A DNA stretch of 64,000 bases from Pseudomonas chlororaphis subsp. piscium (GTDB taxonomy: Bacteria; Pseudomonadota; Gammaproteobacteria; Pseudomonadales; Pseudomonadaceae), in contig NZ_CP027707.1 in the NCBI RefSeq assembly GCF_003850345.1, positions 6,501,001 to 6,565,000 of the forward strand. The letters run 5' to 3'. Positions 47,303-57,463 of this stretch are shown piece after piece. Position 1 is the stretch's first letter. Each line of letters begins with the position of its first letter. The position numbers and the translations under genes are program-made. The notes under the pieces were generated by a model that searched no databases, was not told the DNA's origin, and saw nothing but the letters and a program-made list of their open reading frames with translations.

Positions 47303-48562
47303 ATGCTTGAACTCGTTGCCGCCTTCATCTGCCTGACCACCCTGCTCACCTACGTCAACTTCCGCTTCATCGGCCTGCCGCCGACCATCGGCGTGATGGT
47401 CACCGCCCTGCTGTTTTCCCTGCTGCTGCAAGGCTTGAGCTTCCTCGGCTATCCCGGCCTGGAAGAGCACGTGCAACAGCTGATCGGCCAGATCGACTTC
47501 GGCGACCTGCTGATGAACTGGATGCTGTCGTTCCTGCTGTTCGCCGGCGCCTTGCACGTCAACCTCAACGACCTGCGCAGCTACCGCTGGCCCATCGGCC
47601 TGCTGGCCACGGTCGGCGTGCTGATCGCCACGTTCGTCATCGGCAGCCTGGCCTACTGGATCTTCGGTCTGTTCGGCTGGCACGTGAGCTTCCTCTATTG
47701 CCTGCTGTTCGGCGCCCTGATCTCGCCGACCGACCCGATTGCGGTGCTCGGTGTGCTGCGTACCGCCAACGCTTCCAAGCCGCTGAAAACCACTATCGTC
47801 GGCGAGTCGCTGTTCAACGACGGCACCGCGGTGGTGGTGTTCACCGTGCTGCTGGGTATCGCCCAGCTCGGCGAAACCCCGACCATCGGCGCCACCGCCC
47901 TGCTGTTTGCCCATGAGGCCATTGGCGGCGTGGTGTTCGGCGGGCTGATCGGCTACCTGGTGTACCTGATGATCAAGAGCATCGAGCAGCACCAGATCGA
48001 AGTGATGCTGACCCTGGCCCTGGTGATCGGCGGATCGGCGATGGCCAGCGAACTGCACGTCTCGGCACCGATCGCGATGGTGGTGGCGGGCCTGATCATC
48101 GGCAACCTGGGGCGCAACCTGGCGATGAACGACATGACCCGGCGTTACCTGGACGGTTTCTGGGAACTGCTCGACGACATGCTCAACGCTCTGCTGTTCG
48201 CCCTGATCGGCATGGAGCTGTTGCTGCTGCCATTCAACTGGCTGCACTTGCTGGCCGCGAGCCTGCTGGCGGTGGCGATCGTGCTGTCGCGCCTGCTCAC
48301 CGTGGCCCCGGCCATCGTCCTGCTACGCCGCTGGCGCAGCGTGCCGCGCGGCACTATCCGGGTGCTGACCTGGGGCGGCCTGCGCGGCGGGGTTTCGGTG
48401 GCGCTGGCCCTGGCCTTGCCATTGGGCCCGGAGCGCGACCTGGTACTGAGCATCACCTACATCGTGGTGCTGTCGTCGATCCTCCTGCAGGGCCTGACCA
48501 TCGGCAAGCTGGTGCGCCATGTCACCAAGGACGAGCCGGCGGTCACCCAGGACGCTCACTGA
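47303..48562 (+). CDS. CPA1-family sodium/proton antiporter
   Basis: 419 aa membrane protein with about 12 segments, of the NhaP/CPA1 type. The ion-site SPTDPIAVLGVL segment and GESLFNDGTAVVVF (acidic ion-binding residues) are both intact, and TWGGLRGGVSVALALALP is the conserved CPA1 motif near the C-terminus. It carries only a short cytoplasmic tail. AAGGGA precedes the ATG at 47303; the longer frame runs back through the upstream terminator. Confidence 0.9.
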   Translation: MLELVAAFICLTTLLTYVNFRFIGLPPTIGVMVTALLFSLLLQGLSFLGYPGLEEHVQQLIGQIDFGDLLMNWMLSFLLFAGALHVNLNDLRSYRWPIGLLATVGVLIATFVIGSLAYWIFGLFGWHVSFLYCLLFGALISPTDPIAVLGVLRTANASKPLKTTIVGESLFNDGTAVVVFTVLLGIAQLGETPTIGATALLFAHEAIGGVVFGGLIGYLVYLMIKSIEQHQIEVMLTLALVIGGSAMASELHVSAPIAMVVAGLIIGNLGRNLAMNDMTRRYLDGFWELLDDMLNALLFALIGMELLLLPFNWLHLLAASLLAVAIVLSRLLTVAPAIVLLRRWRSVPRGTIRVLTWGGLRGGVSVALALALPLGPERDLVLSITYIVVLSSILLQGLTIGKLVRHVTKDEPAVTQDAH

Positions 48563-48582
48563 TACGTCTCGACACCCCGTAC

Positions 48583-48612
48583 TTGTAGGAGCGAGTTTGC
48601 TCACTCCTACAA
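48583..48612. repeat. Short REP-like hairpin
   Basis: TTGTAGGAG and CTCCTACAA form a perfect 9-bp stem around a 12-nt loop. It combines the outer parts of two REP arms and lies between convergent genes, so it could act as a shared transcription end. Confidence 0.7.
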
Positions 48613-48629
48613 AGGGGATGACACGAGAC

Positions 48630-49034
48630 TCAGGCGACGGGCTCGTCGTCCTTGAACTGGTCTTTCACGTATCTGATCTCGGTACGACCGTGGGGAGCCG
48701 GCAAGCCGTCCTCGCCCAGGTTGACGAAGACCATCTTCTCGACGGTGAGGATGCTTTTGCGGGTGATCTTGTTGCGCACTTCACAGGTCAGGGTGATCGA
48801 GGTGCGGCCGAATTCGGTAGCGGTAATGCCCAGTTCGATGATGTCGCCCTGGCGCGAAGCGCTGACGAAGTTGATTTCGGAAATGTACTTGGTGACCACT
48901 CGCTGGTTGCCCAGCTGGACGATGGCGTAGATCGCCGCTTCTTCGTCGATCCAGCGCAACAGGCTACCGCCGAACAGCGTGCCGTTGGGGTTGAGGTCTT
49001 CGGGTTTTACCCATTTGCGGGTGTGGAAATTCAT
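48630..49034 (-). CDS. Hotdog-fold acyl-CoA thioesterase
   Basis: 134 aa YciA/BFIT-type thioesterase. The conserved DLNPNGTLFGGSLLRWIDEEAA (active-site Asn/Asp region) and the later VVTKYISEINFVSASRQGDIIE are typical. Family members hydrolyse acyl-CoAs in the cytoplasm. The ATG at 49034 (MNFHTRKWV) is chosen because CAGGAG precedes it; longer frames upstream are non-conserved. Confidence 0.9.
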   Translation of the reverse strand: MNFHTRKWVKPEDLNPNGTLFGGSLLRWIDEEAAIYAIVQLGNQRVVTKYISEINFVSASRQGDIIELGITATEFGRTSITLTCEVRNKITRKSILTVEKMVFVNLGEDGLPAPHGRTEIRYVKDQFKDDEPVA

Positions 49035-49230
49035 CTGTACTCCTGACCTGCGTGGCCTCTGAAAGTCGAGTACCGAAGGACGGCATGGCCCTCCGCCCCT
49101 GGTCCTACATGGTAGTCCCATTCGGGCGACAACAGCCATGGCAACCCCATTCGACCATTGGTCAGTAGCTACGACGAATTCTCTCATCGCCCTTTGACAC
49201 CTACCTTGGCAGAGCTAGCCTGAAGGGGTG

Positions 49231-49250
49231 ACCTGCTGGTCACTCCAGGT
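49231..49250. promoter_or_regulatory. lux-box-like palindrome upstream of the AidA/PixA pair
   Basis: ACCTG, ten bases, CAGGT: the outer five bases on each side and the 20-bp length are those of the Vibrio fischeri lux box. An overlapping inverted repeat, GTGACC-TGCT-GGTCAC, lies at 49228-49243. It is 134 bp before the AidA/PixA-type start codon. I saw no good -10 box at the expected distance, and no luxI or luxR gene is in the window. Confidence 0.45.
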
Positions 49251-49383
49251 AGTCGGACGACCGGAACTTGGCAAACAGCGTGGCAGTATTCGGTATCGCA
49301 GGAAGCGAAGCTCCGGAGCAGTGCCAGTGAAGAGCAACAGCAGCTCACCATTGACCTACTCGAACAGTGAAAGGAATCCACCC

Positions 49384-49890
49384 ATGTCTAGAGTCATCGA
49401 CGTCAGTATCAACTTCGACACCGAAACCATCCTCAAGAAATTCCCCAATCCGAGCAAGGACCCGAACAAGCCGACGTTCATTCCGCCGGAACATATCTAC
49501 ATGGTCACCTACCAGGACCAAGTCATCGCTGGCCAGGCCGGCGGCGAGTTACACCTCAAGGGCCGCGTGGGCGACGTTGTCCGTTGGCGTGAAACGAGCA
49601 TTTCGTTCGGTTTCGAGCAGTCGGTGATCCTTTATGGGTTCGTTTCCACCGACCCGAATCACCAACTGCTGGAAGACCCTCGCGCGCTGAAGGCCAAAGT
49701 GCAATCGGCCGTGCCTAACGCCAACAACAAGACTGTGCCAACGTGCCAGATCAACGACAACTACTACTGGCGAGGCGATCTGCTCGCGCAAGGCCAGGTC
49801 ACTTACCACTTCAAGTTCATGATCGTCGACCGTGATTGCAAGTGCTGCGGCTATTTCGAATGGGATCCGTTCATCACCATCACCAACTGA
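49384..49890 (+). CDS. AidA/PixA-family protein (inclusion-body protein family)
   Basis: 168 aa soluble beta-rich protein with no signal peptide. It matches the AidA/PixA family: N-terminal VIDVSINFDTETILKKFP, the central GDVVRWRETSIS and the C-terminal CQINDNYYWRG ... VDRDCKCCGYFEWDPFITI. PixA forms crystalline inclusions in Xenorhabdus, and AidA in Burkholderia is quorum-controlled and linked to invertebrate infection. AAGGA precedes the ATG at 49384. A diverged paralogue follows 78 bp downstream, and a lux-box-like palindrome lies upstream. Confidence 0.88.
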   Translation: MSRVIDVSINFDTETILKKFPNPSKDPNKPTFIPPEHIYMVTYQDQVIAGQAGGELHLKGRVGDVVRWRETSISFGFEQSVILYGFVSTDPNHQLLEDPRALKAKVQSAVPNANNKTVPTCQINDNYYWRGDLLAQGQVTYHFKFMIVDRDCKCCGYFEWDPFITITN

Positions 49891-49968
49891 TCCTGGGCAA
49901 GCGCCGCCGGCCAGCTGGTGGCGCACATCAGAGTCCGCCCCAATTGGTGCTCATGGAAGGAGCTCATC

Positions 49969-50478
49969 ATGACCACGGAGAAACCCGAACACGTTTTGCT
50001 GATCGTCGATGCCAAGGGTCTGCTTGCCGGGCTCGACCCGCTGCCCACTGACCCCGACTCGCCCGCCGATCTCGATCCCCGCCACCTCTGCATCCTGCAT
50101 ACCCACCCGGAAACGGATACCCCGCTGCTTGCGGAGTCGCCGCGACTGACCGTCGAGGTCGGGAAAACGCTGCTGCTGCGCATAGTCCCGGTGGCGCTGC
50201 TCGGCGAGGAAATACTCTTTAGCCACAGCCCTGCCAGCACGCCCCCACTGGCTATCGAGCTGATCGAACAGCGCAACCTGCGCCAGGCACTTCCCGAAGC
50301 GTCCGCCCCTCTGCAACCGTCGAGTTGCGAGGTCAACGATTACCACTGGCAGTTGCGCAGTGACCAGCCTGGCGAATTCAAACTCACCTGGCAGGTCGCG
50401 GTCCTGGCCCAGGACTGCGGGCCACTGGCCCACCTGAGCCTGCACCTGGAGTTGGTGGTAACGGAGCCGACCGACTGA
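49969..50478 (+). CDS. Diverged AidA/PixA-like paralogue
   Basis: 169 aa, no signal peptide. Recognisable as a distant relative of the preceding protein: VLLIVDAKGLL matches its N-terminus, CEVNDYHWQL matches CQINDNYYW, and AVLAQDCGPLAHLSLHLELVVTEP matches the C-terminal strand pattern including the DC pair. The ATG at 49969 has a strong GGAAGGAG; the longer frame is not needed. Probably co-transcribed with the first gene. Its function is unknown and similarity between the two is low, so family membership is inferred. Confidence 0.78.
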   Translation: MTTEKPEHVLLIVDAKGLLAGLDPLPTDPDSPADLDPRHLCILHTHPETDTPLLAESPRLTVEVGKTLLLRIVPVALLGEEILFSHSPASTPPLAIELIEQRNLRQALPEASAPLQPSSCEVNDYHWQLRSDQPGEFKLTWQVAVLAQDCGPLAHLSLHLELVVTEPTD

Positions 50479-50500
50479 GACCTTGATTTGTCTTTATCGC

Positions 50501-50529
50501 TTGGGAAGCTCGGAAAGCCCGGCTATAAT
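50501..50529 (+). promoter_or_regulatory. Sigma70-type promoter of ahcY
   Basis: TTGGGA and a perfect TATAAT with a 17-bp spacer. Transcription should begin near 50536, giving a leader of about 170 nt that contains the SAH riboswitch. Confidence 0.75.
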
Positions 50530-50581
50530 CGCCCGGCATTATTCGACGGTGGCTGCATCGGCCACCGTTCCCGCCACCTGT

Positions 50582-52116
<1,535 letters not shown>

Positions 52117-52300
52117 GAGCAGTTGCAAGCCTTGAGCTTCAAGCAGCAAGCAAAGGCCACAAGCCGTGCTTGCCGCTCGAAGCTTTCGGCTTCGTCCCTA
52201 TTTGCTTAAACAGTTTCAAGCAGCCCGTTCCAGGCACAAGAGCTGAGCGCACCTCCGCTACTCTTGCAGCTTGTGGCTTGCGGCTTGTAGCTGGAGGTTT
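52117..52300. repeat. AAGC/GCTT-rich repeat region between ahcY and metF
   Basis: The left half has units such as CAAGCCTTGAGCTTCAAGCAGCAAGC, while the right half has reverse-type units (CTTGCAGCTTGTGGCTTGCGGCTTG), so the region can fold on itself. This pattern is common between Pseudomonas genes. No gene is seen. Confidence 0.7.
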
Positions 52301-52305
52301 CCTCC

Positions 52306-53151
52306 ATGTCCCAAGACCGTCGCTACAGCTTCGAGTTCTTCCCGACCAAGACCGATGCTGGGCATGAAAAACTGCTCGCCACTGCCCGCCAGCTGGCCAG
52401 CTACAACCCCGACTTCTTCTCCTGCACCTACGGTGCCGGTGGCTCGACCCGCGACCGCACGATGAACACCGTGCTGCAGCTCGAAAGCGAAGTGAAGGTC
52501 CCCGCCGCGCCGCACCTGTCCTGTGTGGGCGACAGCAAGGCCGACCTGCGTGGCCTGCTGACCCAGTACAAGGCTGCCGGTATCAACCGCATCGTCGCCC
52601 TGCGCGGCGACCTGCCTTCGGGCATGGGCATGGCCAGCGGTGAGCTGCGTCACGCCAACGACCTGGTGAGCTTCATTCGTGAAGAGACCGGCGATCACTT
52701 CCACATCGAAGTGGCGGCGTATCCGGAAATGCACCCACAGGCGCGCAATTTCGAAGACGACCTCAACAACTTCGTGCGCAAGGCCAACGCCGGCGCCAAC
52801 AGTGCGATCACCCAGTATTTCTTCAACGCCGACAGTTATTTCTACTTCGTCGAACGCGTGCAACAAATGGGTGTGAACATCCCGATCGTGCCCGGCATCA
52901 TGCCGATCACCAACTACAGCAAACTGGCGCGTTTCTCCGATGCCTGCGGTGCGGAAATCCCGCGCTGGATCCGCAAGCAACTGGAAGCCTACGGCGACGA
53001 CAGCCAGAGCATTCAGGCGTTCGGTGAACAAGTCATCACCGAAATGTGTGAACGTTTGTTACAAGGCGGTGCGCCAGGATTGCACTTCTATACTCTGAAC
53101 CAAGCCGAGCCAAGCCTGGCCGTCTGGAACAACCTGAAGCTGCCGCGTTAA
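52306..53151 (+). CDS. metF: Methylenetetrahydrofolate reductase
   Basis: 281 aa flavoprotein reducing 5,10-methylene-THF to 5-methyl-THF, the methyl donor for homocysteine. The FEFFPTKTDAG start, TYGAGGSTRDRT and LRGDLP segments are diagnostic. TGGAGG precedes the ATG. It completes, with metK and ahcY, the SAM-cycle genes of the window. Confidence 0.97.
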   Translation: MSQDRRYSFEFFPTKTDAGHEKLLATARQLASYNPDFFSCTYGAGGSTRDRTMNTVLQLESEVKVPAAPHLSCVGDSKADLRGLLTQYKAAGINRIVALRGDLPSGMGMASGELRHANDLVSFIREETGDHFHIEVAAYPEMHPQARNFEDDLNNFVRKANAGANSAITQYFFNADSYFYFVERVQQMGVNIPIVPGIMPITNYSKLARFSDACGAEIPRWIRKQLEAYGDDSQSIQAFGEQVITEMCERLLQGGAPGLHFYTLNQAEPSLAVWNNLKLPR

Positions 53152-53168
53152 CCACCCGACAGCATCGG

Positions 53169-53205
53169 AAAAAGGCCTTGGCGAAATCCAGGGCCTTTTT
53201 TTTAA
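53169..53205 (+). terminator. Rho-independent terminator after metF
   Basis: AAAAAGGCCTTGG pairs with CCAGGGCCTTTTT (one mismatch) around a 6-nt loop and ends in a run of eight T, 17 bp after the metF stop. Confidence 0.9.
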
Positions 53206-53233
53206 CCCCCATACATCCGAAGGATCGCCGTAG

Positions 53234-54316
53234 ATGTCCACAGGCAGCACCGCAGCACGCCCACAATTGATCTATCTGGTTTACGGCGCCGCGACCTATC
53301 ACCAGGAAGCCGCGTTCAGTATTGCCAGCGCCCTGGCCGGGTTGCGTGAAACACCGGGAGAAGCCCTCGATATCCAGGTCTTCACCGACAATGCCGCGCC
53401 TTACCGAGACCTGCCTGTGCGTGTGCGCCCCTTGGATGAAAGTACCCGCCAGGCGTGGATCGCCCCACACGGCTACCACTTTCGCGCCAAACACGTGGTG
53501 ATGCAGCAGGTGCTGCAAGAATCCGAACTGGCGTTGCTGATCGACACCGACACCTTTTTCCACTGCTCGCCGCTGGAGCTGTTTCGCCGCGTCCAGCCCG
53601 GCACCCTGCTGTGTAATGCGTTCGGCATGTGCTACGGCGCCAACAAGGAGTCTGGCCTCTACCAGTCCCTGGCCGGCCTACTGCGGGAACGCAAACTGGC
53701 CGACGACCAGATGCCGTTGCTCAACTCCGGCGTGATTGGCCTGCACCGCGCGGACGCCGATGTGCTGGACCGCTCCATCGCCCTGATGGACGAGCTGTAC
53801 CCGCTGGCCAACGGCGCCTATACCCTCGAAGAGTTCTGTCTGTCGGTCGCCGCCTATCGTACCAAACAGGTCCGCGAATGCCCCGACCTGATCCACCACT
53901 ACTGGAGCCGCAAGCAGCTGTTTCGCGCCAAGATCAAGGCCTGGCTGGACAAGCACGGCGCAGCGCCCACCAGCACCGTCGCCCTGGACGAAACCCGCCT
54001 GGTCACCGCGACCCTGCCACGCCCACCGGCTTTGCAACGCCTGGCCTACAAGATCGTGACCCTGGCCCTGCCCGCGTACCAGCGGCAATTCATGCGTGAA
54101 ATCCTCTACGGCTGCTACCGCCACACCAACGAATTCGACCAGGCCTGCGCCCCGGTCTGGTGGGAGAAAGCCCGGGAAAACGCCGAAGGCCGCCTGAAAA
54201 AGCCACTCAACAGTCATCAACTCGAGCACTGGTTCAACCACCCGGTGATTCGCCTGGTACTGGGCCAGCGGCGCAAGGCCATCTACCTGCATCTGATCGA
54301 GACAAAGGCTGACTAA
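53234..54316 (+). CDS. Glycosyltransferase-like protein (GT-A fold, GT8-like)
   Basis: 360 aa cytoplasmic protein. A DxD motif in LLIDTDTFFHCSP (about residues 97-106) and LNSGVIGLHRAD further on are the pattern of GT8-like, retaining GT-A glycosyltransferases. The C-terminal 130 residues are basic and helical, possibly for membrane association. I do not recognise a specific family name; sugar donor and acceptor are unknown. AAGGA precedes the ATG. It stands alone between the metF terminator and a solute-binding protein gene. Confidence 0.65.
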   Translation: MSTGSTAARPQLIYLVYGAATYHQEAAFSIASALAGLRETPGEALDIQVFTDNAAPYRDLPVRVRPLDESTRQAWIAPHGYHFRAKHVVMQQVLQESELALLIDTDTFFHCSPLELFRRVQPGTLLCNAFGMCYGANKESGLYQSLAGLLRERKLADDQMPLLNSGVIGLHRADADVLDRSIALMDELYPLANGAYTLEEFCLSVAAYRTKQVRECPDLIHHYWSRKQLFRAKIKAWLDKHGAAPTSTVALDETRLVTATLPRPPALQRLAYKIVTLALPAYQRQFMREILYGCYRHTNEFDQACAPVWWEKARENAEGRLKKPLNSHQLEHWFNHPVIRLVLGQRRKAIYLHLIETKAD

Positions 54317-54371
54317 GGCTTGAGCTAGACGGCCTCTGGTATTGGACGACCTCTCGTCGTAATCTCCATCG

Positions 54372-55187
54372 ATGCCCGTCATTGCCCAGCTGCTGACAGC
54401 CTTTATCTGCGCTTGCCTGAGCCTCACCGCCCATGGCGAGAAGCTGCGCATTGTCACCGAGCCCTGGGCCCCTTATGTCTATGAGGAACAGGGCAAGGCC
54501 CAGGGCCTGGATTACGAAACCACGGCGATCGTCTTCCAGCGCCTGGGGATCGAAGTCGAATGGCAGTTCCTGCCCTGGAAACGTTGCCTGGCCATGCTCG
54601 AACAAGGCCAGGCCGACGGTGCCCTGGACATCTTTCACAGCAACGAACGCGAAAGCAGCCTGCTCTACCCCAGCGAGCCACTGTCGGACGTCGAGTTCGT
54701 GATGTTCTATGCCAACGCCCGGCCCTTTCCGTTCCGTACCCTGGAAGATTTGCGCGGGCTGACCGTGGGCACTTCCCCCGGCTACCTGTACAGCCAGGAC
54801 TTCAGGGAATCCACCCTGTTCAAGCACGAGCCGGCGCCGACCCACGAAGCCAACTTCGGCAAGCTGCTGCGCGGCCGCATCGACCTGCTGATCACCGATC
54901 GGCGGGTCGGCCAGCATCTGCTGGACCAACTGAATATTCGCCAGCAGATCACCGAGAACCCGGTGGTCATCAGCCGCCAGAGCCAGTTTCTGGCGGTACG
55001 GCGCAATGCCGGCATGGACTTGCTGGTGCAGCGTTTCGGCGCCGAACTCAAGCGCTTCAAGCGCGAGCCGGCCTACGCCGAACTGAGCGCACGCTATGGC
55101 GCGGCGCCGGCCATGGCCGACTCAAGCGCAGTACCGCCCGAAGCTCCGGTGAAAACCGTTGAGCAGCAGGAAAGCAGCGCACGCTGA
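54372..55187 (+). CDS. Periplasmic solute-binding protein (SBP_bac_3 type)
   Basis: 271 aa. A signal peptide of about 22 residues (ends TAHG) is followed by a polar amino-acid-type domain (KLRIVTEPWAPYVYEEQGK, GQADGALDIFHSNERE, GRIDLLITDRRVGQHLL) and a Pro/Ala/Ser tail of 30 residues not typical of the family. No permease or ATPase genes are nearby, like the orphan protein at 22848-23585. The ATG at 54372 lacks a good Shine-Dalgarno. The ligand is unknown. Confidence 0.8.
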   Translation: MPVIAQLLTAFICACLSLTAHGEKLRIVTEPWAPYVYEEQGKAQGLDYETTAIVFQRLGIEVEWQFLPWKRCLAMLEQGQADGALDIFHSNERESSLLYPSEPLSDVEFVMFYANARPFPFRTLEDLRGLTVGTSPGYLYSQDFRESTLFKHEPAPTHEANFGKLLRGRIDLLITDRRVGQHLLDQLNIRQQITENPVVISRQSQFLAVRRNAGMDLLVQRFGAELKRFKREPAYAELSARYGAAPAMADSSAVPPEAPVKTVEQQESSAR

Positions 55188-55412
55188 TTGCTCTGTTATA
55201 CTCCGGCCTTCCCGCCAGGCTCACGCCCGGACGCTCGATCCTGTTCAAGGCCTCTCGATACCGCTACAGCGCAGCCACAAGGCCCGCGCGAGCCCTCGCC
55301 GATGAGCCTTCAGGAGCCAGCAGGACCGGACGGGATTGCGTCCTCTTAAACGCCATTCGCGCCAGGCAAGACTATCCCTCTGGGCCAAGCCCTCACTAAA
55401 ACAGGATTACTC
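55188..55412 (+). promoter_or_regulatory. Long leader region of the RhlE-type helicase gene
   Basis: A -10 like TATACT lies at 55197-55202, without a clear -35, which would leave a 5' leader of about 200 nt before the helicase start. No gene is seen in it. Long leaders are common on DEAD-box helicase mRNAs, where they serve autoregulation or cold response; that is inference here. Confidence 0.4.
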
Positions 55413-57275
55413 ATGTCCTTTGCTTCCCTCGGTCTCTCCGAGGCTTTAGTCGGCGCCATCGAAGCCGCCGGCTACACCCAGCCTACTCCGGTGCAACAGC
55501 GGGCCATTCCCGCCGTGTTGCAAGGTCGCGACCTGATGGTCGCGGCACAGACAGGTACTGGTAAAACCGGCGGTTTCGCCCTTCCGATCCTGGAACGGTT
55601 GTTTCCCAACGGTCACCCGGACAAATCCCAGCGTCACGGCCCGCGCCAACCACGCGTCCTGGTCCTGACCCCAACCCGCGAACTGGCCGCGCAAGTACAC
55701 GAGAGCTTCAAGGTCTATGCCCGCGACCTGAAATTCGTCAGTGCCTGCATCTTCGGCGGCGTCGGCATGAACCCACAGGTTCAGGCCATGGCCCGCGGCG
55801 TTGACGTGCTGGTGGCCTGCCCCGGCCGCCTGCTCGACCTGGCTGGCCAAGGCAGCGTCGACCTGTCCCACGTGGAAATCCTCGTGCTCGACGAAGCCGA
55901 CCGCATGCTCGACATGGGCTTCGTCCATGACGTGAAGAAAGTCCTCGCACGCCTGCCCGCCAAGCGCCAGAACCTGCTGTTTTCCGCGACCTTCTCCAAG
56001 GACATCACGGACCTGGCCGGCAAGCTGCTGCACAACCCCGAGCGCATCGAAGTCACGCCGCCGAACACCACGGTCGAGCGTATCGAGCAACGGGTGTTCC
56101 GCCTGGCCGCCAGCCACAAGCGTGCCTTGCTGGCCCACCTGATCACCGCCGGCGCCTGGGAACAGGTGCTGGTCTTCACCCGTACCAAGCACGGCGCCAA
56201 CCGCCTGGCCGAGTACCTGGACAAGCACGGCCTGACCGCCGTCGCCATCCACGGCAACAAGAGCCAGAACGCCCGCACCAAGGCCCTGGCCGACTTCAAG
56301 GCCGGTGAAGTGCGGATCCTCGTCGCCACCGACATCGCCGCCCGCGGCCTGGACATCGACCAACTGCCACACGTGGTCAACTTCGAACTGCCGAACGTCG
56401 ACGAAGACTACGTGCACCGCATCGGCCGTACCGGCCGTGCCGGTCGTTCGGGCGAAGCGATCTCGCTGGTCGCGCCGGACGAAGAGAAGCTGCTCAAAAG
56501 CATCGAGCGCATGACCAAGCAGAAGATCCCTGATGGTGATCTGATGGGCTTCGACGCCAGCGCCGTGGAAGCCGAGAAACCGGAAGTGCGCGAGCGTCCG
56601 GACGTGCGTAACCCACGCAATTCCCGTGGCCCGCGTGGCGACGGTCCGAATGGCGGCGGTGGTGGCGGCGGCGGTCGTAAAGACAAAGGCAAGGACAAGG
56701 GCAAGGAAAAACCGGCCGCTCGCGGCGACCGCCCGGCCCGTGAGCAAAAACCTCGCGAAGGCACCCCGGCCCGCGAACAGCGCCAGCCGACGCCACGCGC
56801 TGATCGTGCCCCAGACGAGTTCCTGGACGACGACGTGGACAACTTCGGCAATCGCGCCGACTACGTCAGCCCGTACCAGAACAAGAACAACCAGGGCCGC
56901 GGTCGCCGTCCAGGCGCGCCAAGCCAGGGCGCAGCAGCCAACAGCAATGCGCCGCGCAGTGGCGGCCAGGGTCGCTCCGGCGGTCCGCGCAACAGCAGCG
57001 GCGCCAGCACCGGCACTCCACCTGCCAAGCGCAACGGCCCACGCAGTGGCGCTCCACGTGACGGCCAGGCCCGTCGCGAAGAGTCGCGCAATCGTCGTCC
57101 GGCCCGTGACGACCAGGCGCGTCAGGAACCGGCGGTGCAGAACCCGCGTGGCAACCAGCCGAAGATCATGCACAAGGAATCGAAAGCCGACCGCTTCCCG
57201 ACTCCCGAGCAGCTCGATCAACTGCCAAGCCGTCCACGTGGCGAAAAACCAGCCTTGCTGACCCGCAATCGCTGA
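55413..57275 (+). CDS. rhlE: DEAD-box RNA helicase, RhlE type
   Basis: 620 aa. The helicase core (1-385) has Q-motif [11 protein letters not shown], motif [14 protein letters not shown] ([10 protein letters not shown]), SAT and [13 protein letters not shown]-terminal extension of about 235 residues follows, rich in Arg, Gly, Pro, Lys and Gln with a glycine run (GGGGGGG) and [11 protein letters not shown], likely disordered and RNA-binding. Synteny with ahcY-metF points to the RhlE2-type protein of Pseudomonas (PA0428), which influences mRNA decay and virulence. Confidence 0.9.
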   Translation: MSFASLGLSEALVGAIEAAGYTQPTPVQQRAIPAVLQGRDLMVAAQTGTGKTGGFALPILERLFPNGHPDKSQRHGPRQPRVLVLTPTRELAAQVHESFKVYARDLKFVSACIFGGVGMNPQVQAMARGVDVLVACPGRLLDLAGQGSVDLSHVEILVLDEADRMLDMGFVHDVKKVLARLPAKRQNLLFSATFSKDITDLAGKLLHNPERIEVTPPNTTVERIEQRVFRLAASHKRALLAHLITAGAWEQVLVFTRTKHGANRLAEYLDKHGLTAVAIHGNKSQNARTKALADFKAGEVRILVATDIAARGLDIDQLPHVVNFELPNVDEDYVHRIGRTGRAGRSGEAISLVAPDEEKLLKSIERMTKQKIPDGDLMGFDASAVEAEKPEVRERPDVRNPRNSRGPRGDGPNGGGGGGGGRKDKGKDKGKEKPAARGDRPAREQKPREGTPAREQRQPTPRADRAPDEFLDDDVDNFGNRADYVSPYQNKNNQGRGRRPGAPSQGAAANSNAPRSGGQGRSGGPRNSSGASTGTPPAKRNGPRSGAPRDGQARREESRNRRPARDDQARQEPAVQNPRGNQPKIMHKESKADRFPTPEQLDQLPSRPRGEKPALLTRNR

Positions 57276-57290
57276 GTTACCCGCGGCAAT

Positions 57291-57328
57291 AAAAAACGCC
57301 CCTGATCTTGCGATCAGGGGCGTTTTTT
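57291..57328. terminator. Bidirectional terminator after rhlE
   Basis: A 17-bp stem, AAAAAACGCCCCTGATC with GATCAGGGGCGTTTTTT, and a TTGC loop, 15 bp after the rhlE stop. A and T runs on both sides let it serve yceI on the other strand as well. Confidence 0.94.
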
Positions 57329-57337
57329 TTATGGCTT

Positions 57338-57455
57338 CTGTAGCCGCTGCCGAGCCTGCGAGCCCGCGGTCGACCGGGAACCGGTCGCAGGCCTCAAGGG
57401 CCATGAAGGTCCTGCGGACCTTGTCACAGCCTCGCGGGCTCGGCAGCGGCTACAG
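57338..57455. repeat. 118-bp structured inverted repeat
   Basis: Perfect 17-nt outer arms, CTGTAGCCGCTGCCGAG (57338-57354) and its reverse complement (57439-57455). Inside are two further hairpins: GACCGG-GAA-CCGGTC and AAGGTCC-TGC-GGACCTT. An alternative pairing of CGAGCCCGCG with CGCGGGCTCG is also possible. It belongs to the GCCGCTGCCG repeat class and sits between rhlE and yceI, which converge. Confidence 0.85.
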
Positions 57456-57463
57456 GCGAAGCA

